Below, piece after piece: positions 37,213-45,930 of a DNA stretch of 64,000 nt. Each line of letters opens with the position of its first letter. Positions within the stretch are counted from its first letter, which is position 1. The notes beneath the pieces are model-generated. The model ran no database searches. It was not told the DNA's origin and saw only the letters and a program-made list of their open reading frames with translations. The stretch lies in contig NZ_ABEA03000135.1 of NCBI RefSeq assembly GCF_000171235.2, forward strand, positions 1 through 64,000, given 5' to 3'. The stretch is from Geminisphaera colitermitum TAV2. GTDB lineage: Bacteria > Verrucomicrobiota > Verrucomicrobiia > Opitutales > Opitutaceae. The position numbers were made by a program, and so were the translations under genes.

Positions 37213-37995
37213 TCAATCACCACCTGAACTGTCTGAATGAAAGGCATCTTTCTCATTCAAGAATGTAACGATGCCATATGTGCCAATTTTGAGGCCGAGC
37301 ACATTGTTTTCGTTTTCAAAGGAAATGTGCGCAGGAGATAGTAATTGTGCAGGAGCCAATGCGATGCGATCTCCTGAACTTATCCATGCGGGCCCAGTGC
37401 CGCCTTGTGCCGCTTCTTTTGTCTGACTTCGTAAACCACCCGACGTAAAGACGACCAATGGCTGATAATTTCCTCCTACAGTTTCGGACCCTGTGGCTTG
37501 CATTCGCATGTCTGTAATCGTATCTGCTTCAGTGCCTGCATCGGTTTTTAACACAGTGGAGATTGCAGCAGTCGGTAATGTCGTGGGCCAACTACTTGCA
37601 AGGGTCACGTTGCTACCGCTTGAAAATTGTCCATGACCAGGCACGATAAATATGCCTTTGGGAAGCGATGTTGCAGTACCAGTCGTCACCCATTTCCCTG
37701 ATGAATTTTCGTAAGCGACACGCAAGGTGGACAGAAACCCATTGGAGGCTTCATCATTGGTATTGGTGGTAACATTGACGAAGACACCCGCGCGGGCGTT
37801 TTTGAGTGCGGCTTGGGAGCGGGCGGCGGAGATAAGACTGTTGACAGTAGCTTGGGCGGCTTGGAGGGAAGTGCCGCCATCGTTTGTTTTTAGTGCAACC
37901 CCAATGCCTGCAGCCAGAACCCCAATCAGGCCTATCACCACCAACAGTTCGATAAGCGTGAACGCTTTTGTTTGTTTTATCGTTTTTTGATGCAT
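37213..37995 (-). CDS. Verru_Chthon cassette protein D (GspH-like pseudopilin)
   Basis: 260 residues. Leader MHQKTIKQTKA, then FTLIELLVVIGLIGVLAAG with Glu at +5, and an early helical block (AQATVNSLISAARSQAALKN) typical of H/D-type pseudopilins. Ala, not Gly, precedes the cleavage site, as in several pilins of this window. It is in one transcript with the neighbouring pseudopilins (gaps of 36 and 11 bases). Confidence 0.82.
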   Translation of the reverse strand: MHQKTIKQTKAFTLIELLVVIGLIGVLAAGIGVALKTNDGGTSLQAAQATVNSLISAARSQAALKNARAGVFVNVTTNTNDEASNGFLSTLRVAYENSSGKWVTTGTATSLPKGIFIVPGHGQFSSGSNVTLASSWPTTLPTAAISTVLKTDAGTEADTITDMRMQATGSETVGGNYQPLVVFTSGGLRSQTKEAAQGGTGPAWISSGDRIALAPAQLLSPAHISFENENNVLGLKIGTYGIVTFLNEKDAFHSDSSGGD

Positions 37996-38031
37996 GGCGT
38001 GCGTTGTAAGGAGGTATTCGAAGTGGGAGGG

Positions 38032-38679
38032 TTATTCCCAACTTTTCACGCCTTTGCCTTTGTCCCCAGCGGAATAGATGATGACACTAGCGCGAACTCC
38101 TTCAGTTGGAATACCCAGTTTGGCTTTTGTGAAAATTTCTCCATCATTGCCTGTTACGTCTTCAAAATCAGCAACATCTTTTTCGCTAGCTGTTCCATTC
38201 TTTGTAATCCGTCCGTCACCATTTTTATCAGAGATAATGACTATTTCCGTATTTCCAAACGCATCCTTTATTTTGTAGTCATTTGTAAGCTCATCCGTTG
38301 CAAATGAATAGAAACCAAGTCTTTTTCTGTTCCCACAAAGATTGTCTTTATCATCATCCTCTATTTTGGCACCATTTGGTTCTTTGCCTGTCAGTGCTCC
38401 AGCAAGTAATCTTGTCTCTGTTGCCCCAGTCAGCTTTTTAATGTTTGGAGTGCTCGTTGTGCTTGTGTAAAGAGATGGATAAAAGCCATATTCTTGTTTG
38501 AAAAGTTCGTAGGCTTGGATGATTTGCGAAAACTGGACTTTGGTTTTTGCCTTCTTGGCGGAAGTGCGAACAGAACCGACCGTCGGGATAATAATTGCAG
38601 CCAAGATGCCGATAACGGCAATCACGGTGAGAAGCTCAATGAGTGTGAAGGCTTTGTTCCTATGGATGAGATGTTTCAT
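38032..38679 (-). CDS. GspG-like pseudopilin
   Basis: 215 residues. MKHLIHRNKA is followed by FTLIELLTVIAVIGILAAIIIP, the classical major pseudopilin start with the Pro after the hydrophobic helix. The body has YELFKQEYGFYPS and DAFGNTEIVIISDKNGDGRIT, the latter resembling the calcium-binding end of GspG proteins. It lies upstream of protein D in the same transcript. Confidence 0.85.
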   Translation of the reverse strand: MKHLIHRNKAFTLIELLTVIAVIGILAAIIIPTVGSVRTSAKKAKTKVQFSQIIQAYELFKQEYGFYPSLYTSTTSTPNIKKLTGATETRLLAGALTGKEPNGAKIEDDDKDNLCGNRKRLGFYSFATDELTNDYKIKDAFGNTEIVIISDKNGDGRITKNGTASEKDVADFEDVTGNDGEIFTKAKLGIPTEGVRASVIIYSAGDKGKGVKSWE

Positions 38680-38723
38680 ATTTCAAAAAAATTGTAATGG
38701 TGAGGTTCGGACGAGGGGGGAGA

Positions 38724-39395
38724 CTATTCGTTGGCGTAGATATTATCAGCATTTTTATCATCGGAGGCGGTTGGTAAATCCCCGTTTGTGCCAGGTTGTG
38801 TGAAGGTCCCGTTCGGACCGGCTGAAAATAGAATATAAGATGGGTTTTTCCATGTACCGGGACTGGAACTGTTTTTATAGGAATACAGATAACGTTTTCC
38901 CCACGGGTCGAGGAAGGCATTGGCAACGGAAATTGTATTGCCTGATGTTGGCAAATTGGCAGTCTCCAGCGTGAACTTGCCAAGTTCCACAAAACTACGC
39001 CCGTCTATGGGATCGCCTTTGGGGCCAAGTTTTCCGGCAAGCGAATTGAAAAATTTACCCGATACACTGGTTTCGTTTAATGTAGCTGTAATTTCAGTCG
39101 CCGCGATACGATTTGTTTGCGGATAATCCCCATATTGCCGTTTATAGTTTTCCAAGGCAACGGACAGGGCGGCGAGTTCGGCTTTGGCTTGGTTAATGGC
39201 GGCGCGTTCATTGACGCCTTTTGTGATGCCGAAGGTGATGCCAGCCAAAATTCCGATGATTGCGATGACGGTAAGCAGTTCAATCAAGGTAAAGGCTCGG
39301 CGGGGGGGGGGGGGGAGGGGAGTTGAACGTTGACCGCTGAATGCTAAACGCTGAAGTGGCGGAGTGAGGCGATGATGGGAGAATTTTCGAAGCAT
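38724..39395 (-). CDS. GspG-like pseudopilin with repeat-derived leader
   Basis: 223 residues from the ATG at 39395; an ATG at 39494 would add 33 more residues and is less likely. The prepilin site is RRA/FTLIELLTVIAIIGILAG at residues 32-50. The leader before it is unusually long (34 residues) and is largely encoded by an interspersed repeat (LQRLAFSGQRST) and a C14 tract (PLPPPP). The body has ALENYKRQYGDYPQT and DPWGKRYLYSY, as in GspG. It is the first gene of the cassette transcript. Confidence 0.8.
   Translation of the reverse strand: MLRKFSHHRLTPPLQRLAFSGQRSTPLPPPPRRAFTLIELLTVIAIIGILAGITFGITKGVNERAAINQAKAELAALSVALENYKRQYGDYPQTNRIAATEITATLNETSVSGKFFNSLAGKLGPKGDPIDGRSFVELGKFTLETANLPTSGNTISVANAFLDPWGKRYLYSYKNSSSPGTWKNPSYILFSAGPNGTFTQPGTNGDLPTASDDKNADNIYANE
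39302..39352. repeat. G14 tract plus short interspersed repeat in pseudopilin leader
   Basis: Fourteen G (39302-39315) border variants of TTGAACGTTGACC / CTGAATGCTAAACGCTGAA (39320-39352). On the coding strand this is repeat then C14, placed just before the prepilin cleavage site. Confidence 0.8.
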
Positions 39396-39639
39396 AGGGG
39401 GAAAGCTGAACAGGGAAAGGCATCCGTTTTCGGGGAGCAATCGCAAAGATGGGCTTGGAGGGGGAAAAGGCATGGGTGACGTTGGGTAAGACACGCGGAC
39501 GGGGGAAAAGTTAACCGGAAAGCTGAAAAGTCAGGACCTGAAAATCCATTTTTTAACCATTAATGCACACTAATGGACTCTGATGGAAAACAGATTCACT
39601 GAAGTTACGTGACGGAGGATTGCAGAAAAAACGCGCGCC

Positions 39640-39868
39640 AACCCAAATCCCCGAAGCGGGCGGGACGCCCGCGCCATAGCGTAGCGCAGGCATCCTGCCT
39701 GCAAGTCAGTCTATTGCGCGAAGTGCCGCTTTCCCAAATAACACAATCAGCAAAAAGCAGAAGAGAGCACCGCGCTTCGCGCAACCTATGGATTGCAGGC
39801 GAGACGCCTGCGCTACGGGATGCACGTTGCGGGCGGGACGCCCGCGCCACGGACGCTTCGCGTAACAT
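39640..39868. repeat. Interspersed repeat cluster (GCGGGCGGGACGCCCGCGCC family)
   Basis: Two copies of the palindromic unit GCGGGCGGGACGCCCGCGCC (near 39656 and 39829) and inner units such as GCAGGCATCCTGCCTGC and GCAGGCGAGACGCCTGCGCT. It fills most of the 380-base gap between the pseudopilin cassette and the PEP-CTERM gene. Part of the same unit is found inside ispG at 52139-52163. The remaining sequence, 39495-39640, shows no gene. Confidence 0.8.
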
Positions 39869-39874
39869 CAGTTG

Positions 39875-41296
39875 TCAGACATGCTGGGCTTGCGCCTGCT
39901 TGCGCGCCGTCTGCCAACGCCTCCAGGCGAAGAATGCGATTCCTGAGCCCAGCATCATGAAGCCGTAGGTGGCGGGTTCGGGCACCGGAGCACCGGGAGT
40001 GATGAGACCGCCGCCCCAGGTGCCGGTGGCGTAAACGTTGCCGTTGTTGTCGGCGTATTGGATGTTCACTACAGGGGTGCCGGGATTTCTTCCGGTGAAA
40101 ACATCGCCCTTGGAGTCGTCCCAGTTGACGATGGTGATCGTGATGCCGTCAGCGATGGAGATGTTGCCCCACTCTTGAACATTAAGCTGGGAGCCTCCTT
40201 CGCCGAAATCGATTACCGAGTCTCCAGTGATGATCAGGTTGGCGATGGTTTGAGAGGTGTTGCCGAGGTGCAGCGTGCTGCCTTCGTTCAGCGTCACGGT
40301 TTGCCAGTTGGGAATCTGGTTGTTCTGCCCGAAGATGACAGTGCCGCCATTGTTGACGGTGAGCGTGCTGTTGATTGCGGCGCCATTGTGGTCGAGGACA
40401 AGCGTGCCGTTGTTCACGGTCACGGCGCCGGTGCTCATGCTGCCGTTGCCGCTGATGGTGGTGGTGCCGCTTCCATTCAGGGTGATGGAACCGCTGTTGA
40501 TGGAGCCGTTGAAGTTGACGTTGCCGCTGCTGGAAATGTTCATGCCGCTGCTGCCACCGGTGACCGGTCCCGTAAAATTGGCGTTGGCCGAGCCGCTGAT
40601 GTTAATGCCGCCGGTGGCCTGAACATTGGCAAAGTTGTTCGTGCCGGCGCTCATGTTCAGCGTGCCGACGTTGAGCTGGCCGTTGAAGCTGCTGGCGCCA
40701 GTGCCGGTAATATTGACTGTGGAGGCGGTGGTCTGAGTGCCGAACGTGCGGCTGCCGCTGCCGGTGAGGTTGAGCGTGGCGACAGAGCTGACCTGGCCGG
40801 AGATGGTGATGGCAGAGGAGCCCGCCAGCGTGAGGGTGTTGTTGCCACCGTTGAAATTGTCAGTGGAGACGATCGCGCCGACGGCGGCGTTCCATGTCTG
40901 ATTGGCTGAGAGGGCGATCTGGCTCTGGATTGTCTGGGTTCTGGTGCTGTTGTTGGTGACGCCGCCCGTGCCGATGGTAAACTGGCCTCCAGTGAGGGTG
41001 AACGCCCCGGCGGTGCTATTGAATGAAAGCGATTTGACCGTCCAACCCCACTCGACAGTGGGACTAAGGCGCGTGCTCCCGGCGAAAATCAAATCGGCCC
41101 CGGCTCCTTGTGCGGGAGCGCCATCGGGGTTCCAGTTTCCGGCCGTGGATAAATTGTTGTTGCTACCGCCTCCATCCCATGTGTAGGTCGCTGATTGCAA
41201 ATTGATTACAACCAACAGCCCCATCGCCAGAAGGGCTGCTGCGCGCATCGTGTGGTAGCTGATGCGACGCATCGAAAAGATGTGTCCCAAGTCCAT
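39875..41296 (-). CDS. PEP-CTERM surface protein beside the exosortase
   Basis: 473 residues from the ATG at 41296; the ATG at 41272 (MRRISYHTMRAAALLAMGLL) would give a more standard signal peptide. The first 18 residues are nearly the same as those of the protein at 44690. The body begins YTWDGGGSNNNLSTAGNW, typical of beta-strand repeat proteins, and is a Gly/Asn/Thr/Ser-rich series of short repeats. The C-terminus is PVPEPATYGFMMLGSGIAF, then WRRWQTARKQ, a PEP-CTERM signal. Likely a main substrate of the adjacent exosortase. Confidence 0.88.
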   Translation of the reverse strand: MDLGHIFSMRRISYHTMRAAALLAMGLLVVINLQSATYTWDGGGSNNNLSTAGNWNPDGAPAQGAGADLIFAGSTRLSPTVEWGWTVKSLSFNSTAGAFTLTGGQFTIGTGGVTNNSTRTQTIQSQIALSANQTWNAAVGAIVSTDNFNGGNNTLTLAGSSAITISGQVSSVATLNLTGSGSRTFGTQTTASTVNITGTGASSFNGQLNVGTLNMSAGTNNFANVQATGGINISGSANANFTGPVTGGSSGMNISSSGNVNFNGSINSGSITLNGSGTTTISGNGSMSTGAVTVNNGTLVLDHNGAAINSTLTVNNGGTVIFGQNNQIPNWQTVTLNEGSTLHLGNTSQTIANLIITGDSVIDFGEGGSQLNVQEWGNISIADGITITIVNWDDSKGDVFTGRNPGTPVVNIQYADNNGNVYATGTWGGGLITPGAPVPEPATYGFMMLGSGIAFFAWRRWQTARKQAQAQHV

Positions 41297-41340
41297 TTGT
41301 AAAAAATGAGTAAATGGATCATTGGGGTCTCGTCAATAGG
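41294..41340 (-). promoter_or_regulatory. Promoter-like region of PEP-CTERM gene, shared with 44690 gene
   Basis: Reading on the minus strand, TTGACGA (41336 down to 41330) lies 22 bases before ATTTTTTACAAATG. The same two blocks with a 23-base spacing precede the gene at 44690. TTGACG fits a -35 element; the -10 is less clear (TTACTC). Confidence 0.55.
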
Positions 41341-41399
41341 TATATCAGGTATTCACCCTACATTTAAATAGGGAGCATGCATCATCTCTCTCGTTTTCG

Positions 41400-41420
41400 C
41401 CCCCCCCCCCCCCCCCCCCC
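41400..41420. repeat. C21 tract after the exosortase gene
   Basis: The longest homopolymer of the window, ending nine bases before the stop codon end of the exosortase gene (41430) in the space before the PEP-CTERM gene. Non-coding. It lies upstream of the promoter-like region at 41294-41340. Confidence 0.9.
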
Positions 41421-41429
41421 GGTTCGCAG

Positions 41430-43091
41430 TCAGAGTCCGTAGGGACGGAGGAGGGCGAAAATTTCCTGAAGGAGCGGATCGTGCTGGATGGCGGACCAAG
41501 GGTGGTTGCTGGAGATGCGCACGAACCACTGGTCCCCGGCGGTGCGGAAGCCGTGCCGCCAGGCGAGTTTGAGGAGCGAGAGGGCCGAGCGTGGATCGGT
41601 TTGGGAGAGGGCGTGTCCGTCGTGCAGATGCCAATACCAGACGTTCTGGACGACGCCTGTTTGCGTGAACGAACGGTACGTGGGGGCGGGCAGCGATTGA
41701 TCGCCCACGAGGAAGGGCGCGGGCGGAGGTTCGGGGGAATTCATCTGCCAGCCGCCTGCGGGCCAGCAGGCATCGGGCGTGTGCATGGCCACCCGGCTTA
41801 CCGGTGCTTGTCCAGCAGGCCAGTAGGCAAGATAGACGGTGATCTGGAGAGGGCCGGGCGTCCCCGCCGATGGGGAGCGACGCACGTAGGTGCGCTGAAT
41901 GATGTATTGGGTTTCAAGGATGCCGCTGAAGCGGTGGAGATCCTCGGTGGCGACGAGATCCCAGCCGGGGGGGGGGTGGGACGGCAGGATGGCTGCCAGG
42001 TCGGGAGGCGGAGCGGGATTACGGGGAGGACTGCGGGTGTTGATAACGAAGAAAGCGACGAGCAGGGTGACGGCAATCGTGGCGGCGAGTGCATCCCAAG
42101 GGTGCCGGGAAGCCGGGCCGGCGGCGGGTGGGGCTGGCGATGGCACGGGTGGCGTGGCCGGCAGCTTGGCCGGCAGCTTGGCCGGCTGCATGGCTGGCTG
42201 CGGGGTGGAGGCTGGCCGGTTTTCGAGCATGACGGCGATTCCCGCAATGGCCGCGACGGTGATGCCGAGCACGGCGAAGCCCGTGGCATCGTGCCAGGTT
42301 CCGTTGATGTCCACGCCGGAGTTGGCCAGAAGCGTGAGAGCGAGCGAACGGAGGATGTTCATGCCAAACGCGAGCGGCGGGGCGAGGGCGATGAGGAGCA
42401 CGCGAGCCCAGGGACGGCGCACGAGCGTAGCGGAGAAAAACAGGGCGGCGACGATGCACGAGAGCAGGCTGCGAATGCCGCTGCATGCCTCCTCGACGCC
42501 CACGCTGGCATGGGCGAGGAGGATCACATTGCCGGCGGTGTCGGCGGGGATGCCGAGCAGGTGCAGCGAGGCAAGCACGAGGTCGGTTATCCAGAATTGG
42601 AGTTGGAGCGTGAGCCGGGAATAGGTGCCGGGGGGGATGGGTGCGCAGAGTGGCCAGAGCGCGATGGCGACGAGGGCCGGCCAGTTGAGCGGCAGGGCGC
42701 GCACGCGGTTGCCGGACAGCCAGAGGAGCAGTGCGAATTGGAGTGCCGAGAGGGCCAGGGACAGTGACAGGCTGACGAGGGGATGGGCCCAGTCCACGGC
42801 CGCCGCATAGAGTCCGGCAATGATGACCAGCATTACGCTGGCTGCGAGCGAAGCGCCGCGTAACAGGCGCAGGCCGGTCGTGTCGGCGTGATGTCTCCAC
42901 GGACCGTTGCGACGGCTTTCATAGAGCAGGATCAGGAAGAGGACGGGGGTCAGCAGGCCGTGCGAGAGGTCGGGATTGTGCGTCCATTCGGGCCACATGC
43001 GCAGGCAAAGGGCGAGCATGAGGCCAGCGGAGAGCACGAGCGTGATCCAGGCGGGTTTGGAGAGCGGAGGTGGAGGCGGGAGGCGGTTCAT
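41430..43091 (-). CDS. Exosortase fused to EpsI-like domain
   Basis: 553 residues. The N-terminal 290 residues are multi-spanning membrane sequence with the exosortase active-site residues: Cys203 in EEACSGIRSL, Arg249 in MNILRSLAL and His267 in TWHDATGF. A Pro/Ala-rich linker (including PAKLPAKLPAT) and one more transmembrane helix lead to a C-terminal EpsI-like domain (about 370-553). The enzyme would cut and process PEP-CTERM proteins, four of which lie in this window. A C10 tract encodes prolines at the linker (SHPPPGWD). It overlaps the upstream TPR gene by ATGA. Confidence 0.9.
   Translation of the reverse strand: MNRLPPPPPLSKPAWITLVLSAGLMLALCLRMWPEWTHNPDLSHGLLTPVLFLILLYESRRNGPWRHHADTTGLRLLRGASLAASVMLVIIAGLYAAAVDWAHPLVSLSLSLALSALQFALLLWLSGNRVRALPLNWPALVAIALWPLCAPIPPGTYSRLTLQLQFWITDLVLASLHLLGIPADTAGNVILLAHASVGVEEACSGIRSLLSCIVAALFFSATLVRRPWARVLLIALAPPLAFGMNILRSLALTLLANSGVDINGTWHDATGFAVLGITVAAIAGIAVMLENRPASTPQPAMQPAKLPAKLPATPPVPSPAPPAAGPASRHPWDALAATIAVTLLVAFFVINTRSPPRNPAPPPDLAAILPSHPPPGWDLVATEDLHRFSGILETQYIIQRTYVRRSPSAGTPGPLQITVYLAYWPAGQAPVSRVAMHTPDACWPAGGWQMNSPEPPPAPFLVGDQSLPAPTYRSFTQTGVVQNVWYWHLHDGHALSQTDPRSALSLLKLAWRHGFRTAGDQWFVRISSNHPWSAIQHDPLLQEIFALLRPYGL
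41967..41976. repeat. G10 tract in the exosortase gene
   Basis: Prolines on the coding strand at the junction between the exosortase and EpsI-like parts; in frame. A slip would leave the membrane exosortase core but remove the EpsI-like domain. Confidence 0.88.
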
Positions 43092-44575
43092 TGACCGGGA
43101 GGGGAGGGTGGCGGCTTGAGGCGGTCGAGCAACGCATAGGTTGTCTCAAACGGGAGTTGCCGCAGCGCGGGCAGATGGTTTTCGGCATGAACGTCTTCGC
43201 CTTTAACAAGGCCGCGCCCGATGATATCGAGGCTGCGGAATGGAACGCGGGCGATGGTCCTGATATGAACTGCGGCCCAGTCGAGCCGGGGCTGGTCGCG
43301 TCCGACGCCCGCCGCGCAAAAGAGCGCGAGATAGGCCGGGTAGTTTTCCGTGGTGTCGGGAAGGGGAGCTTGGGCGAGACGGTCAAACACGAGGGCAAGC
43401 CGGGCGGAGTCAGGATGGCGGATGAGGTGCGTGGCCAGCAGTTCCACGACGGCCGGCGTGGGATCGGCGAGGAGCAGGGAGCTGATTTCGTTGCGCAGAA
43501 TCGAGTCCCACCCGAGAGCTGCGAGGGCGTCGAAGCGCAACGAAACGAAGTCGCGCCGACGGAGCAGGCCGGCCCTGTTCTCCAGCAGAGTGATGACCTC
43601 GTGGGCGTGGCCGAGTTGGATGAGGCGGCGGCAGACGAAGAAGAAGGAAAACGGGTCGGTTGTGTTGCTGGCGATGGCAGCGAGGCGGGGGGGAATGGCT
43701 GCGGGCGGCAGGGTGCCCAGGTCTGCGTGGAGGGCGAGCAGGTCGGAGGCCCAGGCTGGCAGGTGAGGGGAATTGCGCAGAGTGGAGATTACGTTGCCGT
43801 TGCCGGTGCGGAGATTGGCAAAGAGGAGTGCGTGCATCCAGACGGCGGCCTGGTCCGTGGAGACTTGGAGGCGGGAGGCGGCCAGGGTTTCGATGGTCTG
43901 GAAATCACCGCGAACGATGAGAGCACGGAGCCAGAGTTGCGCGATGGCGGCGGCCTGCGCCGGGTGCTCGTTTATGAGTCGCTGGTGGACGTGGTCGGAC
44001 AGGCCGGGATTGCTGGCTTGGGACAGGTTGGCAAGGAGCAGGCCGACTTGGTAGTTGCGCGGATCCAGATTGTAGGCGGTGGAGAGCGCCATGAGGGCCT
44101 GCCGGTTGTCGCCCGCTGCCGAGGCATGGCGGTATTTTTCCAGAAAAAACTCGGCGCGGATGGCAGGGTATTTTTTCCAGGCGGGAGGCCAGAGCACACC
44201 GGGGTAGGTGACTGCGTAGCCGACCGTGCGAAGGAAGGTAAACGCCCCCAGTGTCGCCACGAGGTAGAGGACGAGCACGACGCCGCCGTGGAAAGCGAGC
44301 GCGCGACCCCAGAAGGGCCGCACGTCGGACCGGTTCACGGAACAGCGCCAGAGGCCGGCTTCGGTACGCTGGAGGAGTGGGCAGAGGCGGCGAAAGCGCA
44401 CGGGGCTGTTCCAGCCCGCCAGAGCTTCGCAACCGGTTTCCCACGCGCGGCCGGAGTCGCTGGGATGCTGGCAGGGACAGCGGCCCCGCGTGGAACGGAC
44501 CTTCCAAGCGGTTTTGCGCGCGTTCCAGTAAAAGAACCCCCATGCCAGTCGAAAAAAATCGGTGAACCACCCCAT
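43088..44575 (-). CDS. TPR-like membrane protein upstream of exosortase
   Basis: 495 residues. The N-terminal region is Cys-containing (RCPCQHPSDSGRAWETGC, then LCPLL), which could bind a metal. One transmembrane segment follows (VVLVLYLVATLGAFTFL), then helical repeat-like sequence such as HASAAGDNRQALMALSTAYNLDP, as in TPR proteins. It overlaps the exosortase start by ATGA, so the two form an operon and it may be a partner of protein sorting or exopolysaccharide export. The precise function is unknown. Confidence 0.75.
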   Translation of the reverse strand: MGWFTDFFRLAWGFFYWNARKTAWKVRSTRGRCPCQHPSDSGRAWETGCEALAGWNSPVRFRRLCPLLQRTEAGLWRCSVNRSDVRPFWGRALAFHGGVVLVLYLVATLGAFTFLRTVGYAVTYPGVLWPPAWKKYPAIRAEFFLEKYRHASAAGDNRQALMALSTAYNLDPRNYQVGLLLANLSQASNPGLSDHVHQRLINEHPAQAAAIAQLWLRALIVRGDFQTIETLAASRLQVSTDQAAVWMHALLFANLRTGNGNVISTLRNSPHLPAWASDLLALHADLGTLPPAAIPPRLAAIASNTTDPFSFFFVCRRLIQLGHAHEVITLLENRAGLLRRRDFVSLRFDALAALGWDSILRNEISSLLLADPTPAVVELLATHLIRHPDSARLALVFDRLAQAPLPDTTENYPAYLALFCAAGVGRDQPRLDWAAVHIRTIARVPFRSLDIIGRGLVKGEDVHAENHLPALRQLPFETTYALLDRLKPPPSPPGQ

Positions 44576-44648
44576 GTGCGAACAATATGGTAATGAGGAG
44601 ATTTCCGTTTCGGCAACTTCTTATATGGGGTAAAAGCCTTACTGATCT

Positions 44649-44689
44649 TTGACGAAATTCCCTGGGTGGGCTAAACTTATTTTTTACAA
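44649..44689 (+). promoter_or_regulatory. Promoter of the choice-of-anchor A PEP-CTERM gene
   Basis: TTGACG (44649-44654), a 17-base spacer, then TAAACT (44672-44677). The -10 lies only 12 bases before the ATG at 44690, so if it is used, translation may begin at the ATG at 44714. The block matches the one before the gene at 41296. The rest of the 114-base divergent spacer drives the TPR/exosortase operon on the other strand. Confidence 0.6.
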
Positions 44690-45904
44690 ATGAACTCAGG
44701 ACACATCTCTTCGATGCGTCGCATCAGCTACCACACGATGCACGCCGTGGCCTCACTGGCCACTCTGACCTGCGCCCTCATTGTCGCCCCAACAATCCGC
44801 GCATCAACGGCTAACGAAGCCATTATTAACTACGCCAGCGCCATCCAAGGCTACAATCTGGTCACCTTCGGCAACACCAGCATGGGCGGCAACAGCAAGA
44901 CCGACTCCGCCGTTGCCGTTGGGGGGGATTTCACCTTGGGCAGTGGCTCGGAGATCGCCCGCAAGGACGCTCTCTATCCGCAGAGCAGTTCCGCCCTTAC
45001 CCTGTATGTTGGCGGGCAACTCGCCTTGCAGGGGGAATCGAAACTCCGCAACGGTTATGCCTCCACGCCCGGCATGGCTGGCAGTTGGACTGACGTCTCT
45101 CCGAATTCCAACCAGATCAAATTCATGGCCGGCGGTCAGATTTTGAATCTGGAAAATTCCAAAGACCCCAACCGCTCCCTCAATCCTGGCACCAACGGAG
45201 CCAGCCCCAACTGGGCGTGGAACGACTTGCAGTCCACGTTTGCCGCCGCCTCCAAGACCTTGGCCGCCGTCACCGCCACCGCGTCAATCATCGTGACCGA
45301 CCAAACTCTTAGCGTGTCCGTGCCCAGTGGAGTCACCGGTATTGTCACGGTGACGCTCGATGCCAACCTCTTCGTTGGCAATCAGTACAACGGCCAGACA
45401 GTCAGTTCGGTCCGCATTGATGTGCCCGACGATGTAAACCTTGTGATCAACGTCACCAACGCCGCCGGACGCACGGTTATCGCCGCCTCTGGAGTCAATG
45501 TCCATGAAGGCACCAACAACGACCACCTGCTCTGGAACATCCTCCCCGGTTCCCTCACCGACACCAGCACCACCGTTCAATCCGCGACCCTTCTTGGCAG
45601 CAACTCCTCTCAATTTTACGGGAGCATCCTTGCCCCGCTGGTGGACCTTAACGTGGGCAACGCCACCAAGATTTACGGCCAGATTGTGGCCAATAGCTAC
45701 ACTCAGGGGCAGGGCGGGGAGCTTTATTACAACGGGGCCTTTACCGCCGCGCCTTCCGTTGCCTTTTCCCCCGTCCCCGAGCCTCAGACCTGGGGCATGA
45801 TGATGGTGGGTGCAGGCGCTTTTGTGCTCGGCCTCAAATCCTGGCGTGACCGCAAGCGCAAGCAGGCGGCCGCTTGCCCCGTGGCACTTCCCCAACAGGT
45901 GTAG
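44690..45904 (+). CDS. Choice-of-anchor A family PEP-CTERM protein
   Basis: 404 residues from 44690; the ATG at 44714 may be the real start. After a signal peptide (ending near TIRAS) the body fits the choice-of-anchor A family: ANEAIINYASAIQGYNLVTF, DSAVAVGGDFTLGSGS and the late FYGSILAPLVDLNVGNAT, GQIVANSYTQGQGGELYY. The C-terminus is PVPEPQTWGMMMVGAGAF plus a basic tail, a PEP-CTERM sorting signal. It is divergent from the exosortase operon and shares its leader with the gene at 39875-41296. Confidence 0.9.
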   Translation: MNSGHISSMRRISYHTMHAVASLATLTCALIVAPTIRASTANEAIINYASAIQGYNLVTFGNTSMGGNSKTDSAVAVGGDFTLGSGSEIARKDALYPQSSSALTLYVGGQLALQGESKLRNGYASTPGMAGSWTDVSPNSNQIKFMAGGQILNLENSKDPNRSLNPGTNGASPNWAWNDLQSTFAAASKTLAAVTATASIIVTDQTLSVSVPSGVTGIVTVTLDANLFVGNQYNGQTVSSVRIDVPDDVNLVINVTNAAGRTVIAASGVNVHEGTNNDHLLWNILPGSLTDTSTTVQSATLLGSNSSQFYGSILAPLVDLNVGNATKIYGQIVANSYTQGQGGELYYNGAFTAAPSVAFSPVPEPQTWGMMMVGAGAFVLGLKSWRDRKRKQAAACPVALPQQV

Positions 45905-45930
45905 CCCTCTCAAGTGCGGCAGGATTGGCC

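Noticed and set aside
40058-40909. 283-residue plus-strand frame opposite the PEP-CTERM gene
   Set aside because: Low-complexity Ala/Val/Asp shadow of the repeat protein on the minus strand.
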